Source of the DNA: Halobacteriales archaeon YIM A00013
GTDB lineage: Archaea > Halobacteriota > Halobacteria > Halobacteriales > Haloarculaceae
NCBI GenBank assembly: GCA_025041195.1
Contig: JAKCFM010000001.1
Coordinates: forward strand, 434,001-498,000
DNA: 64,000 nucleotides
Direction of reading: 5' to 3'
This document shows positions 17,929-26,489 of this stretch, one piece after another. The notes under the pieces are model-generated. The model ran no database searches, was not told where the DNA came from, and saw nothing but the letters and a program-made list of their open reading frames with translations. Position numbers and translations under genes: made by a program. Each line of letters starts with the position of its first letter. Positions within the stretch are counted from its first letter, which is position 1.

Positions 17929-18573
17929 ATGTACGATAAACGCACGTTCGGTAAGGGAATGGGTGCATCGATCGCGGTACTCGCAGTGGTGGTGTTGGTG
18001 ATGCTGTCTACGACGGCATACGCCGTGCCACTCGCCGGTATCGGCGGATTCAACATTGCGGCCGATTCTCTGTCGGCCGATTCGGCGTACATCTACCCTG
18101 GTGCTGACGATACAAGCAATCAGGATGGCTACCCGATGGCGGTGATTGAGCAGGAAGGAGTGACGATTGAAGGAATGGAGCTCACCAAGACGTTCGATGT
18201 GAGTTCCGTTCCGACGCTGTCCGGAAACGCCCGCATTATGATGTCGGCAAGCGACACGGTGACTGCTGACCAGCAGATGGTCAAGGTGAGCTCGCTCTCG
18301 GCCGATACGGCGACGTTCAACCAGCAGGTCATCGACGAGTCGAACTCTCAGGATCCATCCCAGCAGTTCGGAATCTGGGCCGGTGATGCCTCGACAGAGC
18401 AGGGGAAGCTGACCGAAGGCCGCATCATCTCGCTAGAGAACGATGGCCCGGCACAGACGCTCGAAGGCGCTAACATTCAGGCGCACTACCTGGCGTCCAG
18501 CTCAATCAGCCTGCCTGGACTGAGCCTCGACGTTCAGTATGATTCGGACGGAGACGGAACCTACAACGAGTAG
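17929..18573 (+). CDS. DUF6230 family exported/membrane-anchored protein
   Basis: 214 residues from ATG 17929. The N-terminus YDKRTFGKGMGASIAVLAVV continues into VLVMLSTTAYA, a signal peptide or single anchor helix ending in an AxA-like site. The mature part starts LAGIGGFNIAADSLSADSAY and is predicted beta-rich, with repeated amphipathic strands such as EGVTIEGMELTKTFDVSS. The start pattern, a basic N-terminus, one helix and then a GIGGFxIxADxL motif, matches the DUF6230 family best known from Streptomyces and other actinobacteria. There it is annotated only as a membrane or cholesterol-esterase-like protein, with no proven activity. A DUF6114 gene follows 45 bp downstream, the same order as in actinobacteria. 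Confidence 0.82.
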   Translation: MYDKRTFGKGMGASIAVLAVVVLVMLSTTAYAVPLAGIGGFNIAADSLSADSAYIYPGADDTSNQDGYPMAVIEQEGVTIEGMELTKTFDVSSVPTLSGNARIMMSASDTVTADQQMVKVSSLSADTATFNQQVIDESNSQDPSQQFGIWAGDASTEQGKLTEGRIISLENDGPAQTLEGANIQAHYLASSSISLPGLSLDVQYDSDGDGTYNE

Positions 18574-18618
18574 ATCCTGACACCGTCTTCGTGAATTCTG
18601 CTAGGCATCCCAGCTATA

Positions 18619-19080
18619 ATGTCAAACTCAAATCATAATTCGAAGGAGAGCCGACGACAACGGTTCACCGACTGGCGACAGCGCCGTCCCGTACTCGGTG
18701 GGTTGTTGGTGATACTCGGGAGCGTCCCGATGTACTACGTGTCGATACTCATCGCCAAGGATGTCATCTTCCTTAAGGGAGGATCGTTCATCATCGCGGG
18801 GCTGGTCGTTGCCTCCGGGATCTTCCTGGCTGGGGTGTTCACACTGACACGACCCGAGTACACCACGATCCTCGGCTACGTTGGTCTCGTGTTGCTCGTT
18901 CCAGCACTCGTGTTCACGCTTGGCGGTCTCGTGATCGGTGCGTTGTTCGTCTTGCTCGGCGCGAACCTCTGTCTCGCGTGGGAATCAGAGGTTGTCGAAC
19001 AGCATTCACCCCGAGAGCTGCTCTCGAACGATGACGAATCGTCAGCTGAATCGGCGGGATTACTCGACCGGTGGCGATAA
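18619..19080 (+). CDS. DUF6114 family membrane protein
   Basis: 153 residues. After a basic N-terminus, FTDWRQRRPVLGGLLVILGS is the typical start of DUF6114 (a WRxxRPxxGGxL motif leading into the first helix). About four hydrophobic helices fill residues 28-125, including VGLVLLVPALVFTLGGLVIG. A short acidic C-terminal tail ends SAGLLDRWR. In actinobacteria, DUF6114 genes sit directly next to DUF6230 genes, which supports both calls and suggests that the two proteins act together at the membrane. The next gene begins three bases after the stop. Confidence 0.82.
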   Translation: MSNSNHNSKESRRQRFTDWRQRRPVLGGLLVILGSVPMYYVSILIAKDVIFLKGGSFIIAGLVVASGIFLAGVFTLTRPEYTTILGYVGLVLLVPALVFTLGGLVIGALFVLLGANLCLAWESEVVEQHSPRELLSNDDESSAESAGLLDRWR

Positions 19081-19083
19081 CAG

Positions 19084-20106
19084 ATGTCACTGAATATTCT
19101 TACTCGACTTCGCACGATCCGACCACGGACAGTCGCCGTTGGCGTTATCACGACGATGTTGGTGGTGAGCGCTGGCTTTGCGGTCGTCTCGTCCGGGCAG
19201 GAATCCCCGCCTGGTGCTGACGACCGAGTCACGTATACGATCACGACGGGCGGGATTTATCCGGACAGCAGTCTTCTGGGTGGCACTTCGGGACATATTT
19301 GTGCCGAAAAGCTCTCAGAAGATGTTAATCGAGTCAAAATCGATGATGCCAGGCTGGAAGATGTTGATATTTACGTCGGCCAGGAGGGCTCGATTCAGTC
19401 ACACATCCAGTTTGACTCGGCCGAGGTAAATCGGAATCTCGTGTTGTACACGAACGGCGAGAGCGCGCTCGTGGACACGCTTGCCGAGCTCGGCGACCTG
19501 GGTGGTGGTGAGCTCTGTCTTCCGGAGGGAATCCCGAATCCAATTCCGACGACACTGGAAGTGTACTGGCTTGGTGTGTACAATCTCAACCCAGAGAATC
19601 TACAGATCAGTTCCTCGGGAACGGTTCCGGATAACCTTCCCGACCCCACGCTCGATGACGTGTTGAACGAGACGAACACGACTGAAGACGATCTGGTCTA
19701 TGAGAACGGAACCACCAACGAGTCGACCAACGAAACGACGAACGAGACGGTGACGCCAACGCCTGTTGCGACAACGTCGGGATCCTCGACGCCACCGGCC
19801 ACCACACCGGGATCGTCACCAACACCGACAGCGCCACCGACTGAATCGTCAACGCAGACGTCTGCAACGACGGCAACCAGTTCGGAACCCCAGACCAACG
19901 CAGAAACTGCAGCCGGCACTCCAACGCCGACAACATCACCCACATCCGCACCGGCAACGCCTTCTGAACCATCCGCTGAGGTTCAACGAGTACAGTCGAC
20001 AGCGACGCCGACTCCGAGTCCCTCTGTGGAAACAGAAACAACGACACCGACGGACAGCGAGGACGAAGGGCTCCTCGAAGGGATCGTCTCGTCGCTCTTT
20101 GGCTGA
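19084..20106 (+). CDS. Cell-surface protein with Thr/Pro-rich stalk, third gene of the DUF6230/DUF6114 operon
   Basis: 340 residues. An N-terminal helix (VAVGVITTMLVVSAGFAVVS, about 16-35) serves as signal or anchor. A globular part of about 160 residues contains two cysteines (GHICAEKL and GGELCLPEG) and a pattern VNRVKIDDARLEDVDIYVGQ, predicted beta-rich. After that, residues 200-325 are an NET/NTT and Thr-Pro-Ser stalk, as in glycosylated haloarchaeal surface proteins. N-x-T sites cluster in NETNTTEDDL and NGTTNESTNETTN. The last residues EGLLEGIVSSLFG may form a short amphipathic helix. No PGF-CTERM motif is visible. The DUF6230-like cargo plus a stalk suggests a surface complex, but the role is unknown. 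Confidence 0.75.
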   Translation: MSLNILTRLRTIRPRTVAVGVITTMLVVSAGFAVVSSGQESPPGADDRVTYTITTGGIYPDSSLLGGTSGHICAEKLSEDVNRVKIDDARLEDVDIYVGQEGSIQSHIQFDSAEVNRNLVLYTNGESALVDTLAELGDLGGGELCLPEGIPNPIPTTLEVYWLGVYNLNPENLQISSSGTVPDNLPDPTLDDVLNETNTTEDDLVYENGTTNESTNETTNETVTPTPVATTSGSSTPPATTPGSSPTPTAPPTESSTQTSATTATSSEPQTNAETAAGTPTPTTSPTSAPATPSEPSAEVQRVQSTATPTPSPSVETETTTPTDSEDEGLLEGIVSSLFG

Positions 20107-20187
20107 GCACCCTCCGTCGCAGTGTCAGTTGTTCATTTTTTGCAAAACGAGTGCATTACCGAGCGTAACTGGTTAGCCCTCGGGAAA

Positions 20188-20223
20188 GTGTATGTGTGTT
20201 CAGTTGTATGCATAGACATACAC
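20188..20223. promoter_or_regulatory. Short inverted repeat upstream of the MoxR operon
   Basis: GTGTATGT (20188-20195) and ACATACAC (20216-20223) form an 8-bp perfect inverted repeat spaced by 20 bp, with a small palindrome TATGCATA between them. It ends seven bases before the moxR ATG at 20231. It could be an operator or a short leader hairpin. The size is close to what chance would give in an AT-rich gap. Confidence 0.3.
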
Positions 20224-20230
20224 ACGACCA

Positions 20231-21175
20231 ATGACGGACAATGTCACTGCTGAACCTGCAGATGGAGAACGGGCACAGGCAATCGCCCAGCGGATCGTTG
20301 ACAACGTCGAGACCGTCATCGTCGGTCACTCAGACACCATAGAGCAGATCGTCACGGCAGTTCTGGCCGGCGGAAACGTTCTTCTGGACGACGTTCCCGG
20401 GGTAGGAAAAACCATGCTCGCCAGATCACTCGCCCGATCGGTTGCTGGCTCGTTCAGACGCGTGCAGTTCACGCCGGATCTTCTTCCTGGTGATATCACT
20501 GGTGTGAACGTATTCAATCAGAAAACACGAGAGTTCGAGTTTCAGTCCGGACCGATTTTCGCGAACGTGGTGTTGGCCGACGAGATCAATCGAGCGCCGC
20601 CAAAGACACAGAGCGCCCTGCTCGAAGCGATGGAAGAACACCAGGTCACCGTTGACGGCGAAACCCACCCGGTCCCGGCCCCGTTTACGGTGATCGCCAC
20701 ACAGAACTCCGTTGCGGCGGATCAGACGTATTCGCTGCCGGTCGCAGAGATCGACCGGTTCATGAAACGACTGCAGCTCGGCTATCCAGGTGCGAGTGAG
20801 GAGGCCGAACTGCTCGACCGGATCGTTGGCGGCCATCCGATTGAGTCGCTCTCGCCGGTTGCGACGGTCGAAGAGATAAACGCAGCACAGCGTGTGGTGT
20901 CCACCGTCCGCGTCGAATCGTCAATACGAGAGTACGTCACGGCCATCGCGGAGTATACGCGTGAACACGCGAGACTCGGTGTGAGTCCGCGTGGTTCCAT
21001 TGCACTGGTTCGTGCCGCACAGGCACGCGCAACACTCGATGGGCGATCGTACGTCCGCCCATCCGACGTTCAGTCAGAAGCACTGGTCACGCTCGCACAC
21101 CGAATTCGGCCAACAGCAGAGACGGACTCCCAGGCGACTGTCATCAAACGCGCGCTTGACTCGGTTCAGGTATGA
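20231..21175 (+). CDS. MoxR-type AAA+ ATPase
   Basis: 314 residues. Walker A is PGVGKTM near residue 56, in the stretch DDVPGVGKTMLARSLARSVA. Walker B is VVLADEINRAPPKTQSALLE near 115-134, with the MoxR-specific NRAPPKTQ sequence. Sensor 1 is TVIATQN near 155. The C-terminal lid contains VSPRGSIALVRAAQARA. MoxR ATPases act as chaperones that remodel partner proteins, usually with DUF58 and von Willebrand factor A proteins. The next gene is a DUF58 protein that overlaps by four bases, as expected. No VWA-domain gene is present here. Confidence 0.94.
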   Translation: MTDNVTAEPADGERAQAIAQRIVDNVETVIVGHSDTIEQIVTAVLAGGNVLLDDVPGVGKTMLARSLARSVAGSFRRVQFTPDLLPGDITGVNVFNQKTREFEFQSGPIFANVVLADEINRAPPKTQSALLEAMEEHQVTVDGETHPVPAPFTVIATQNSVAADQTYSLPVAEIDRFMKRLQLGYPGASEEAELLDRIVGGHPIESLSPVATVEEINAAQRVVSTVRVESSIREYVTAIAEYTREHARLGVSPRGSIALVRAAQARATLDGRSYVRPSDVQSEALVTLAHRIRPTAETDSQATVIKRALDSVQV

Positions 21176-22170
21176 CTGTCACCCGCCGCGGCTGGGTTGT
21201 CATCTGCAGTGGCGTGCTCGCGATGGCAGCCGGAAGTATGCACGGTGCACGGGCACTCGATGCAATTGCCGTTCCTGCACTGGTGTGCTCCGTGCTCGCG
21301 TTCGGATGGGTGTACAGTCTCGACAGACCGACGGTTGAGCGTGTTGGTCCCGATCCTGGACCGGTGGGGACGGACCATGAGATGCAACTGCGTGTAACCA
21401 GCGGTGGTCTCGTTTCGATCCAGGAGGAGCTGTCAGGGACGGAACCGACCAGCGTTGACCAACCAATAGCGACGGAGACCTGGATTAGCTATCCGATCAC
21501 CTACGCCCAGCGCGGTCGACATTCGGTTGGCCCCCTGCATGTCACGGTGAGCGACCCGCTTGCGCTGTTCACTCGCACGTTTCGATACACGACAGGGGAT
21601 CCCATTCTCGTCTATCCACAGCTGTCGCCGGTCTCACCGCCGCCGTCGCTGTCAGCGCTCACAGCCACGTCCGGAGTGATCGAACGACAGGAGTTCGAGC
21701 GGCTCAGAGAGCACGTTCCCGGCGAGTCGTTGAGCTCGGTCGACTGGAAAACGAGTGCAAAACACGACGATCTGTTCGTTGTCGAGTACTCACACGCCGA
21801 CTCTGGTGGCGTTACGCTCGTTGCAGAAGGCGTCGGCAACAGACAGAATGTTGATGCGATGGCCCGGGCGGTTGCGAGTCTTGTGGCCCATCTACGCACG
21901 CAGGGCGTCTCGGTGACGGTGATCCTTCCGAATGGAACCGTTTCGACCGATCAGACGGCCTTTTTCCAGCGCCTGTTGGTCGCTCTGGCGACGGCCTCCC
22001 CCGGGCGAGTTTCCACGACCGCGCTGGAATCCGCGGATATCTCCGTGGTTGGCCGACGAACAACGGCGATGGTCACCATCGATGGCATGGAGTTTCCGTT
22101 TACGGCCTGTCTCGAACCAAATCGTGACAGCGCACACACGGTGGCCACTCCGGCGGTGGGACACTCATGA
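21172..22170 (+). CDS. DUF58 family protein
   Basis: 332 residues. Two N-terminal membrane helices (about 5-45) are followed by a surface region and the DUF58 signature near residue 180, HVPGESLSSVDWKTSAKHD, which corresponds to the usual PGDxxRxIDWKxxAR. A VWA-like fold follows (DSGGVTLVAEGVGNRQNVDA). It overlaps the MoxR stop and the transglutaminase start by four bases each. DUF58 proteins are the standard partners of MoxR. The trio is known in many bacteria and haloarchaea and is thought to act on envelope or assembly processes. Confidence 0.92.
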   Translation: MTVTRRGWVVICSGVLAMAAGSMHGARALDAIAVPALVCSVLAFGWVYSLDRPTVERVGPDPGPVGTDHEMQLRVTSGGLVSIQEELSGTEPTSVDQPIATETWISYPITYAQRGRHSVGPLHVTVSDPLALFTRTFRYTTGDPILVYPQLSPVSPPPSLSALTATSGVIERQEFERLREHVPGESLSSVDWKTSAKHDDLFVVEYSHADSGGVTLVAEGVGNRQNVDAMARAVASLVAHLRTQGVSVTVILPNGTVSTDQTAFFQRLLVALATASPGRVSTTALESADISVVGRRTTAMVTIDGMEFPFTACLEPNRDSAHTVATPAVGHS

Positions 22171-24341
22171 ACGACACCACTCGCCAGCAATGGCTGTGCC
22201 GTGCGCTTGTGGTGACTGGCCTTTCGATACTCGCGAGCAGCTATCTGCGAGTCTTGTACACGGCGGTCGATATCGACGGTGATCCACGGCTCTTTTTCGG
22301 TCTCGTGGCCGGCGCAGTTATTGCGGGCCTCATTGCGGGCCGGTTTGTTCCCATCAGTGGGGCAATCGTCAGTGGGGCGATCATTACGGCACTCGGCTCT
22401 ATGCTGTACATCTCTACGATACCGCCCGAGTACTCGCTCTCGTTGACGATCAGTGGACTCTGGGGAGACACCACGGCGTTACTCACCGGCATGTCGATCC
22501 TCAGAATCATCAACGCGGGAATGTGGGCCGTAGCCGTAGCCCCAATTCCGACGTTTCTGGTGTCGTATTTCGCCACGCGGCGCCAGTTTGGCTACAGCAC
22601 GCTCATTGGCTGTGGAACGGTTGCGTTCGTCGTTCTCACCGGCGATATCTCCGGAACGGACGCATTACTCGGTGTGCTCGGTGGCGTGTTCACCCTCGGC
22701 GTCGATGGCGTCGAACGCCGTGGGGCGCGAGTGATGAAAACGGATCGCGTGCTCGTTGTACTCGCGCTCGTGCTCGTGGTGACGGCCTCGATTAGCATCG
22801 TTCCTGGTGGGTCTGCACCGCTCGGGGCGGGCGGTTCGACCGGCTCTGGCGAAACCGTCGAGGCCTCGCTCACACGCTCGGACGATGAGCTGTCAGTTGG
22901 CGGCTCAATCAAACTCAGCCCAGACGTTCGATTCACTGTCGAGAGCGATCGCGAGTCATACTGGAGAATTGGGGCGTACGACCGATACACCGGTGATGGC
23001 TGGGTCAGAACGGCCGACACGCACGATCCGAACGATGAGCTCACCGGTCCAAAAAGCGGTGGCTCGAAATTCACCCAGACAGTTTCACCCCGAGCTACGC
23101 TGTCGGTGATGCCGGCCGCCTGGCGACCCATCAGCGTCAGTGGGCCCGCAGCGGACGCCACCTCATTCGGTGGGCTCAGGCCAGAGGGGCGGCTCCAGCC
23201 GGGCGACAACTACACCGTCGAGAGCATTGCGCCACGCCATTCGCCCAGAGAACTCCGGAACGCATCGGGGTCGTATCCCGACGATCTACGGGATCGATAC
23301 ACGCAACTCCCCGATAGCACGCCGGATGACGTCTCGCAGTACACTGAACAGCTCACTGCCAACGCAGAGACGCCGTACGATTCTGCCAGGGTCATTTCCA
23401 CGCATCTCAAGGAACATTGGAACTACTCGCTGTCCGTTCCCGAGCCCGACGGACAGGTGGCGTCGACCTTCCTGTTCGACCGCGAGGCCGGCTATTGCAC
23501 CTACTTTGCGACGACAATGGTGACGATGCTCCGATCGCAGGAGATTCCGGCCAGACTCGCCGTGGGCTATGCGCCCGGGCAGCGCGTTGGACAGAATGAG
23601 TGGGTCGTACGCGGGCTCGACGCTCATGCGTGGGTTGAGGTGTATTTCCAGGATGTTGGCTGGGTTCGATTTGATCCGACGCCAGCCGAGCCACGACAGC
23701 AAGCTGAGCAGGCTGCAATTGCGGCGGCACGCGAGGATGATGCCGCAAACGTGGACGTTTCGAGTTCTGATCCGAACGAGACCGACACACCCACACCAAC
23801 GCCGACCCCCGAGCCAACAGCGTCGACAGCAACTGAAGCAGCCGACCAATCAACTGCCACACCAGGTGATGAAACCACTCCCGAAACCGGTCCAGCGTCA
23901 GCGTATCGACCGGAAGCGTTCGCTAACGCCTCTGCTGCCGTGTCAGATGACGATGGTGGTTCGACAGTGGAACTCCCGCCGGCAAGCACCATTCTGTTCG
24001 GGATAACGATCGCTGGCGGGCTCCTGGCCCTCCTCAGGCGGTGGGGGGTGTTCAGCGGACTCCGTCGATTGGTCTGGCTGTGGAACCTCTCCCGGTCGGA
24101 TCCAAAAGCCGATGTTGCGGCCGTCTACGATCGGCTTGAGTATCTCTTGACGCGAGAACATCGGCCACGTGAGCCTGGAGAAACCAGACGCGAGTACGTC
24201 CGAGACGTGGGAACGCGTGAGGATCGACGACTGGTGGCAATCTACGAGCAGGTGATCTACGCGGGTGATCGCTCAGATTCACTTGTCAGTGAAGCAATCG
24301 AACTGTTCAAACGCCGGCGATGGACGCTCGTTCGGTGGTAA
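22167..24341 (+). CDS. Transglutaminase-like membrane protein (TgpA-type)
   Basis: 724 residues. About six membrane helices cover residues 1-215. A periplasm-facing region (about 225-420) leads to the transglutaminase core, with the catalytic Cys in AGYCTYFATTMVTML near 442, His in LDAHAWVEVYF near 485 and Asp in VRFDPTPAEP near 501. A Thr/Pro-rich linker (about 545-570) and a further helix (TILFGITIAGGLLALLRR) precede a C-terminal DUF4129-like cytosolic tail ending in a charged helix. The catalytic triad is complete. It is the third gene of a MoxR-DUF58-transglutaminase operon, the order seen in other genomes. Outer-surface cross-linking or proteolytic activity is an inference. Confidence 0.93.
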   Translation: MNDTTRQQWLCRALVVTGLSILASSYLRVLYTAVDIDGDPRLFFGLVAGAVIAGLIAGRFVPISGAIVSGAIITALGSMLYISTIPPEYSLSLTISGLWGDTTALLTGMSILRIINAGMWAVAVAPIPTFLVSYFATRRQFGYSTLIGCGTVAFVVLTGDISGTDALLGVLGGVFTLGVDGVERRGARVMKTDRVLVVLALVLVVTASISIVPGGSAPLGAGGSTGSGETVEASLTRSDDELSVGGSIKLSPDVRFTVESDRESYWRIGAYDRYTGDGWVRTADTHDPNDELTGPKSGGSKFTQTVSPRATLSVMPAAWRPISVSGPAADATSFGGLRPEGRLQPGDNYTVESIAPRHSPRELRNASGSYPDDLRDRYTQLPDSTPDDVSQYTEQLTANAETPYDSARVISTHLKEHWNYSLSVPEPDGQVASTFLFDREAGYCTYFATTMVTMLRSQEIPARLAVGYAPGQRVGQNEWVVRGLDAHAWVEVYFQDVGWVRFDPTPAEPRQQAEQAAIAAAREDDAANVDVSSSDPNETDTPTPTPTPEPTASTATEAADQSTATPGDETTPETGPASAYRPEAFANASAAVSDDDGGSTVELPPASTILFGITIAGGLLALLRRWGVFSGLRRLVWLWNLSRSDPKADVAAVYDRLEYLLTREHRPREPGETRREYVRDVGTREDRRLVAIYEQVIYAGDRSDSLVSEAIELFKRRRWTLVRW

Positions 24342-24387
24342 CAGCTTTCGATATTCCTGACTGTTGTGCGCTGAACGGTCGATAGTG

Positions 24388-24394
24388 TTTAATA
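24388..24394 (+). promoter_or_regulatory. TATA element of the aIF1 gene
   Basis: TTTAATA about 26-32 bp before the ATG at 24420. The spacing implies a leaderless transcript for this translation factor. Confidence 0.6.
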
Positions 24395-24395
24395 G

Positions 24396-24713
<318 letters not shown>

Positions 24714-24765
24714 CGAAGTAGTTCTCAGTCGTCGGTCAGTACACCGTGAGTAGCGACTGTGGTCG

Positions 24766-25107
24766 CTAGAACGGAGCGTTTTCAGAGTCAGCCGCTGCTC
24801 CGGTCAGTTCGTACTCCCAGCCACGGAGGCCGCCGTTCAGGCTCTCAACTGGGCCCTCGATTCCTTCGTATGAGCCAATCAGCCGGGCCGCTTTGATCGA
24901 TGATTTTCCCAGTGGACAGACCGTGACGATGTGATCCGTCCCCGCAAGCTCCTCGACCCGCTGGGGGAGCTCTGCGAACGGTAGATTTTTGCTGTCGGGA
25001 ATGTGCCCCTGTTCGAACGATCCTGGGTCTCTGATGTCGACGACTGCTACGTCGTCGCCGCTTTCGAGCGCTGTGTGTAACTCAGCAGCGCTGATCTCGC
25101 CGTCCAT
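24766..25107 (-). CDS. Single-domain rhodanese
   Basis: 113 residues, one rhodanese domain without signal peptide. AVVDIRDPGSFEQGHIPDSK is the N-terminal rhodanese block. The active-site loop VTVCPLGKSS puts the catalytic cysteine at residue 64, and GGLRGWEYEL is the end motif. The loop CPLGKS is a variant of the usual CxxGxR. The last position is Ser-Ser instead of Arg-Ser, so substrate preference may differ. Such small rhodaneses move sulfane sulfur for thiolation or detoxification. A TATA-like element at 25129-25135 supports the ATG at 25107. Confidence 0.92.
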   Translation of the reverse strand: MDGEISAAELHTALESGDDVAVVDIRDPGSFEQGHIPDSKNLPFAELPQRVEELAGTDHIVTVCPLGKSSIKAARLIGSYEGIEGPVESLNGGLRGWEYELTGAAADSENAPF

Positions 25108-25190
25108 ACTCGTTCAATGCTATGGATCGGGAAATATCGACCGTTCTCAGAAAGCCCATCCAGCAGAAGTCATTTTTTCTGTGAAAAGTG

Positions 25191-25388
25191 ATGACAGCTA
25201 TGGACGACGACTTCGTTCGAACGCGCATCAATCAGCTGTACATTCTGGGACTGATCTGTTCGAGTTCACTGTTTGGGCTGGTGTTCGGAAGCCACTACCA
25301 GGACCGAATCAATCTGACGATCATGTGTTTTTTCGCACTCGTCGTGGTCGTACCCTTCATCACGACCTACGTCGTTTCGGACGGCTGA
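25191..25388 (+). CDS. Small two-helix membrane protein
   Basis: About 65 residues. Possible starts are GTG 25188, ATG 25191 and ATG 25200. Two hydrophobic segments are visible (QLYILGLICSSSLFGLVFGS and LTIMCFFALVVVVPFITTYV), with a charged N-terminus DDDFVRTRIN. I recognise no family. Its start lies 83 bp from the divergent rhodanese and its end 24 bp from the convergent Nudix gene. Codon use looks normal for the genome, which is the main reason for keeping it. Confidence 0.55.
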   Translation: MTAMDDDFVRTRINQLYILGLICSSSLFGLVFGSHYQDRINLTIMCFFALVVVVPFITTYVVSDG

Positions 25389-25412
25389 GTGGCGTTGTCG
25401 GTGCTTTTGCAC

Positions 25413-26024
25413 TTAGAGCAGCCCCTCGTGGTCGGCGAGCAACAGCCCCTGGATCGTCGCCCCGTTTGATGGGCTTTCACGAGCGACGGCGAGCGCATCC
25501 GCAATCGGAATTTTTCGCACGGTGATAAACTCGTTCGGATCCAGCTCTCGCGAAGTGGATTCGAGATCGCTCGCGAAGACGTAGCCTCGCTGATGGGTCA
25601 GGAGCCCCGTTGCGATCCAGCTGTCCTCCAGAAATGTGGTTTCACCCGCAATGAGTCCCGTCTCTTCGCGAAGCTCACGTCTGGCTGCTGTTTCGTAGGC
25701 TGCAGGATCGATTGTGGCAGTCTCTGCGATCCCTCCCGGCGTGTTCGCTCTCTCGACTGGTTCCGTACTGTCGCTTGCGTCGACAATGCCAGCGGGGAGT
25801 TCGAGATCGAACTGGCCGATCGGTGGCCGGAACTGCTCAACCATCACCAGCTCATCGCGGTCGCGAGCGACGACGACGACGGCTGGCGCGAGCCGCGCCC
25901 AGTAGTAGCGCTTTTCGGAGCCATCGGGCTGTCTGTACCGATCATACCCGCCCGTGTACCAGCCCGTTTCATATTCGGTGACAGAGTCAAGCAACTCCCA
26001 CGCTTCAGCTGGCTCTTCAGTCAT
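25413..26024 (-). CDS. Nudix hydrolase (ADP-ribose pyrophosphatase-like)
   Basis: 203 residues from ATG 26024, which overlaps the upstream DUF5809 gene by eight bases. A longer in-frame reading to 26177 lies inside that gene and is rejected. The Nudix box is present but split. LPAGIVD is followed by an insertion of about 30 residues, after which the box resumes as ETAARRELREETGLI with the metal-binding Glu residues intact. The rest, including MVEQFRPPIGQFDLELPAGI, matches ADP-sugar pyrophosphatases. It probably cleaves ADP-ribose or a related NDP-sugar. Confidence 0.92.
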   Translation of the reverse strand: MTEEPAEAWELLDSVTEYETGWYTGGYDRYRQPDGSEKRYYWARLAPAVVVVARDRDELVMVEQFRPPIGQFDLELPAGIVDASDSTEPVERANTPGGIAETATIDPAAYETAARRELREETGLIAGETTFLEDSWIATGLLTHQRGYVFASDLESTSRELDPNEFITVRKIPIADALAVARESPSNGATIQGLLLADHEGLL

Positions 26025-26442
26025 CGCTCTGGATGACTGGCCGGTAGTACTTCCCGAATACGTGTCGACGCAGCGTTTCGATAGCCGCACGCTCTTTTTG
26101 TTGGTAGGTTGCGCCAACGACGACGGATTCGAATTCGACCGGGTGGAACACGACGTTGTCGACCGACTCGTTGCCAATCAGCTCGACCTCGTGGTCGTGC
26201 TCGTCACACCAGCGATCGAACTCCTCGGCAGTTCCAACCGTCACTTCGAGCAATGATCCGAACAGCGCCTCGTGCGCCGTAGAGATGACGTCGGTCGTCA
26301 CCCGCTCGTCGTACTCCGAGCGATCGAACGACATCGCCTTTGCCGTCGATCTGACGACGGTCTGGGCGGTACCACCAACTGCACCGTACCGTTCGCGCAC
26401 TGCGGGTTTGGTGGTTGGCGTGAGTATCCCATCAGAATGCAT
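26017..26442 (-). CDS. DUF5809-like haloarchaeal protein
   Basis: 141 residues, soluble and acidic. The N-terminus is MHSDGILTPTTKPAVRERYG and the conserved core YDERVTTDVISTAHEALFGS, then GTAEEFDRWCDEHDHEV. That pattern fits my memory of the haloarchaeal family DUF5809. It lies between a DUF5810-like gene and a Nudix gene, all on the minus strand, and overlaps the Nudix start by eight bases. No enzyme motif stands out. The fixed neighbourhood with the next gene hints at a shared process, still unknown. Confidence 0.78.
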   Translation of the reverse strand: MHSDGILTPTTKPAVRERYGAVGGTAQTVVRSTAKAMSFDRSEYDERVTTDVISTAHEALFGSLLEVTVGTAEEFDRWCDEHDHEVELIGNESVDNVVFHPVEFESVVVGATYQQKERAAIETLRRHVFGKYYRPVIQSDD

Positions 26443-26489
26443 ACCCGGTGCTTACGAGGCCGGATAAATAGCAGCCTCGGTGTTCGTCG

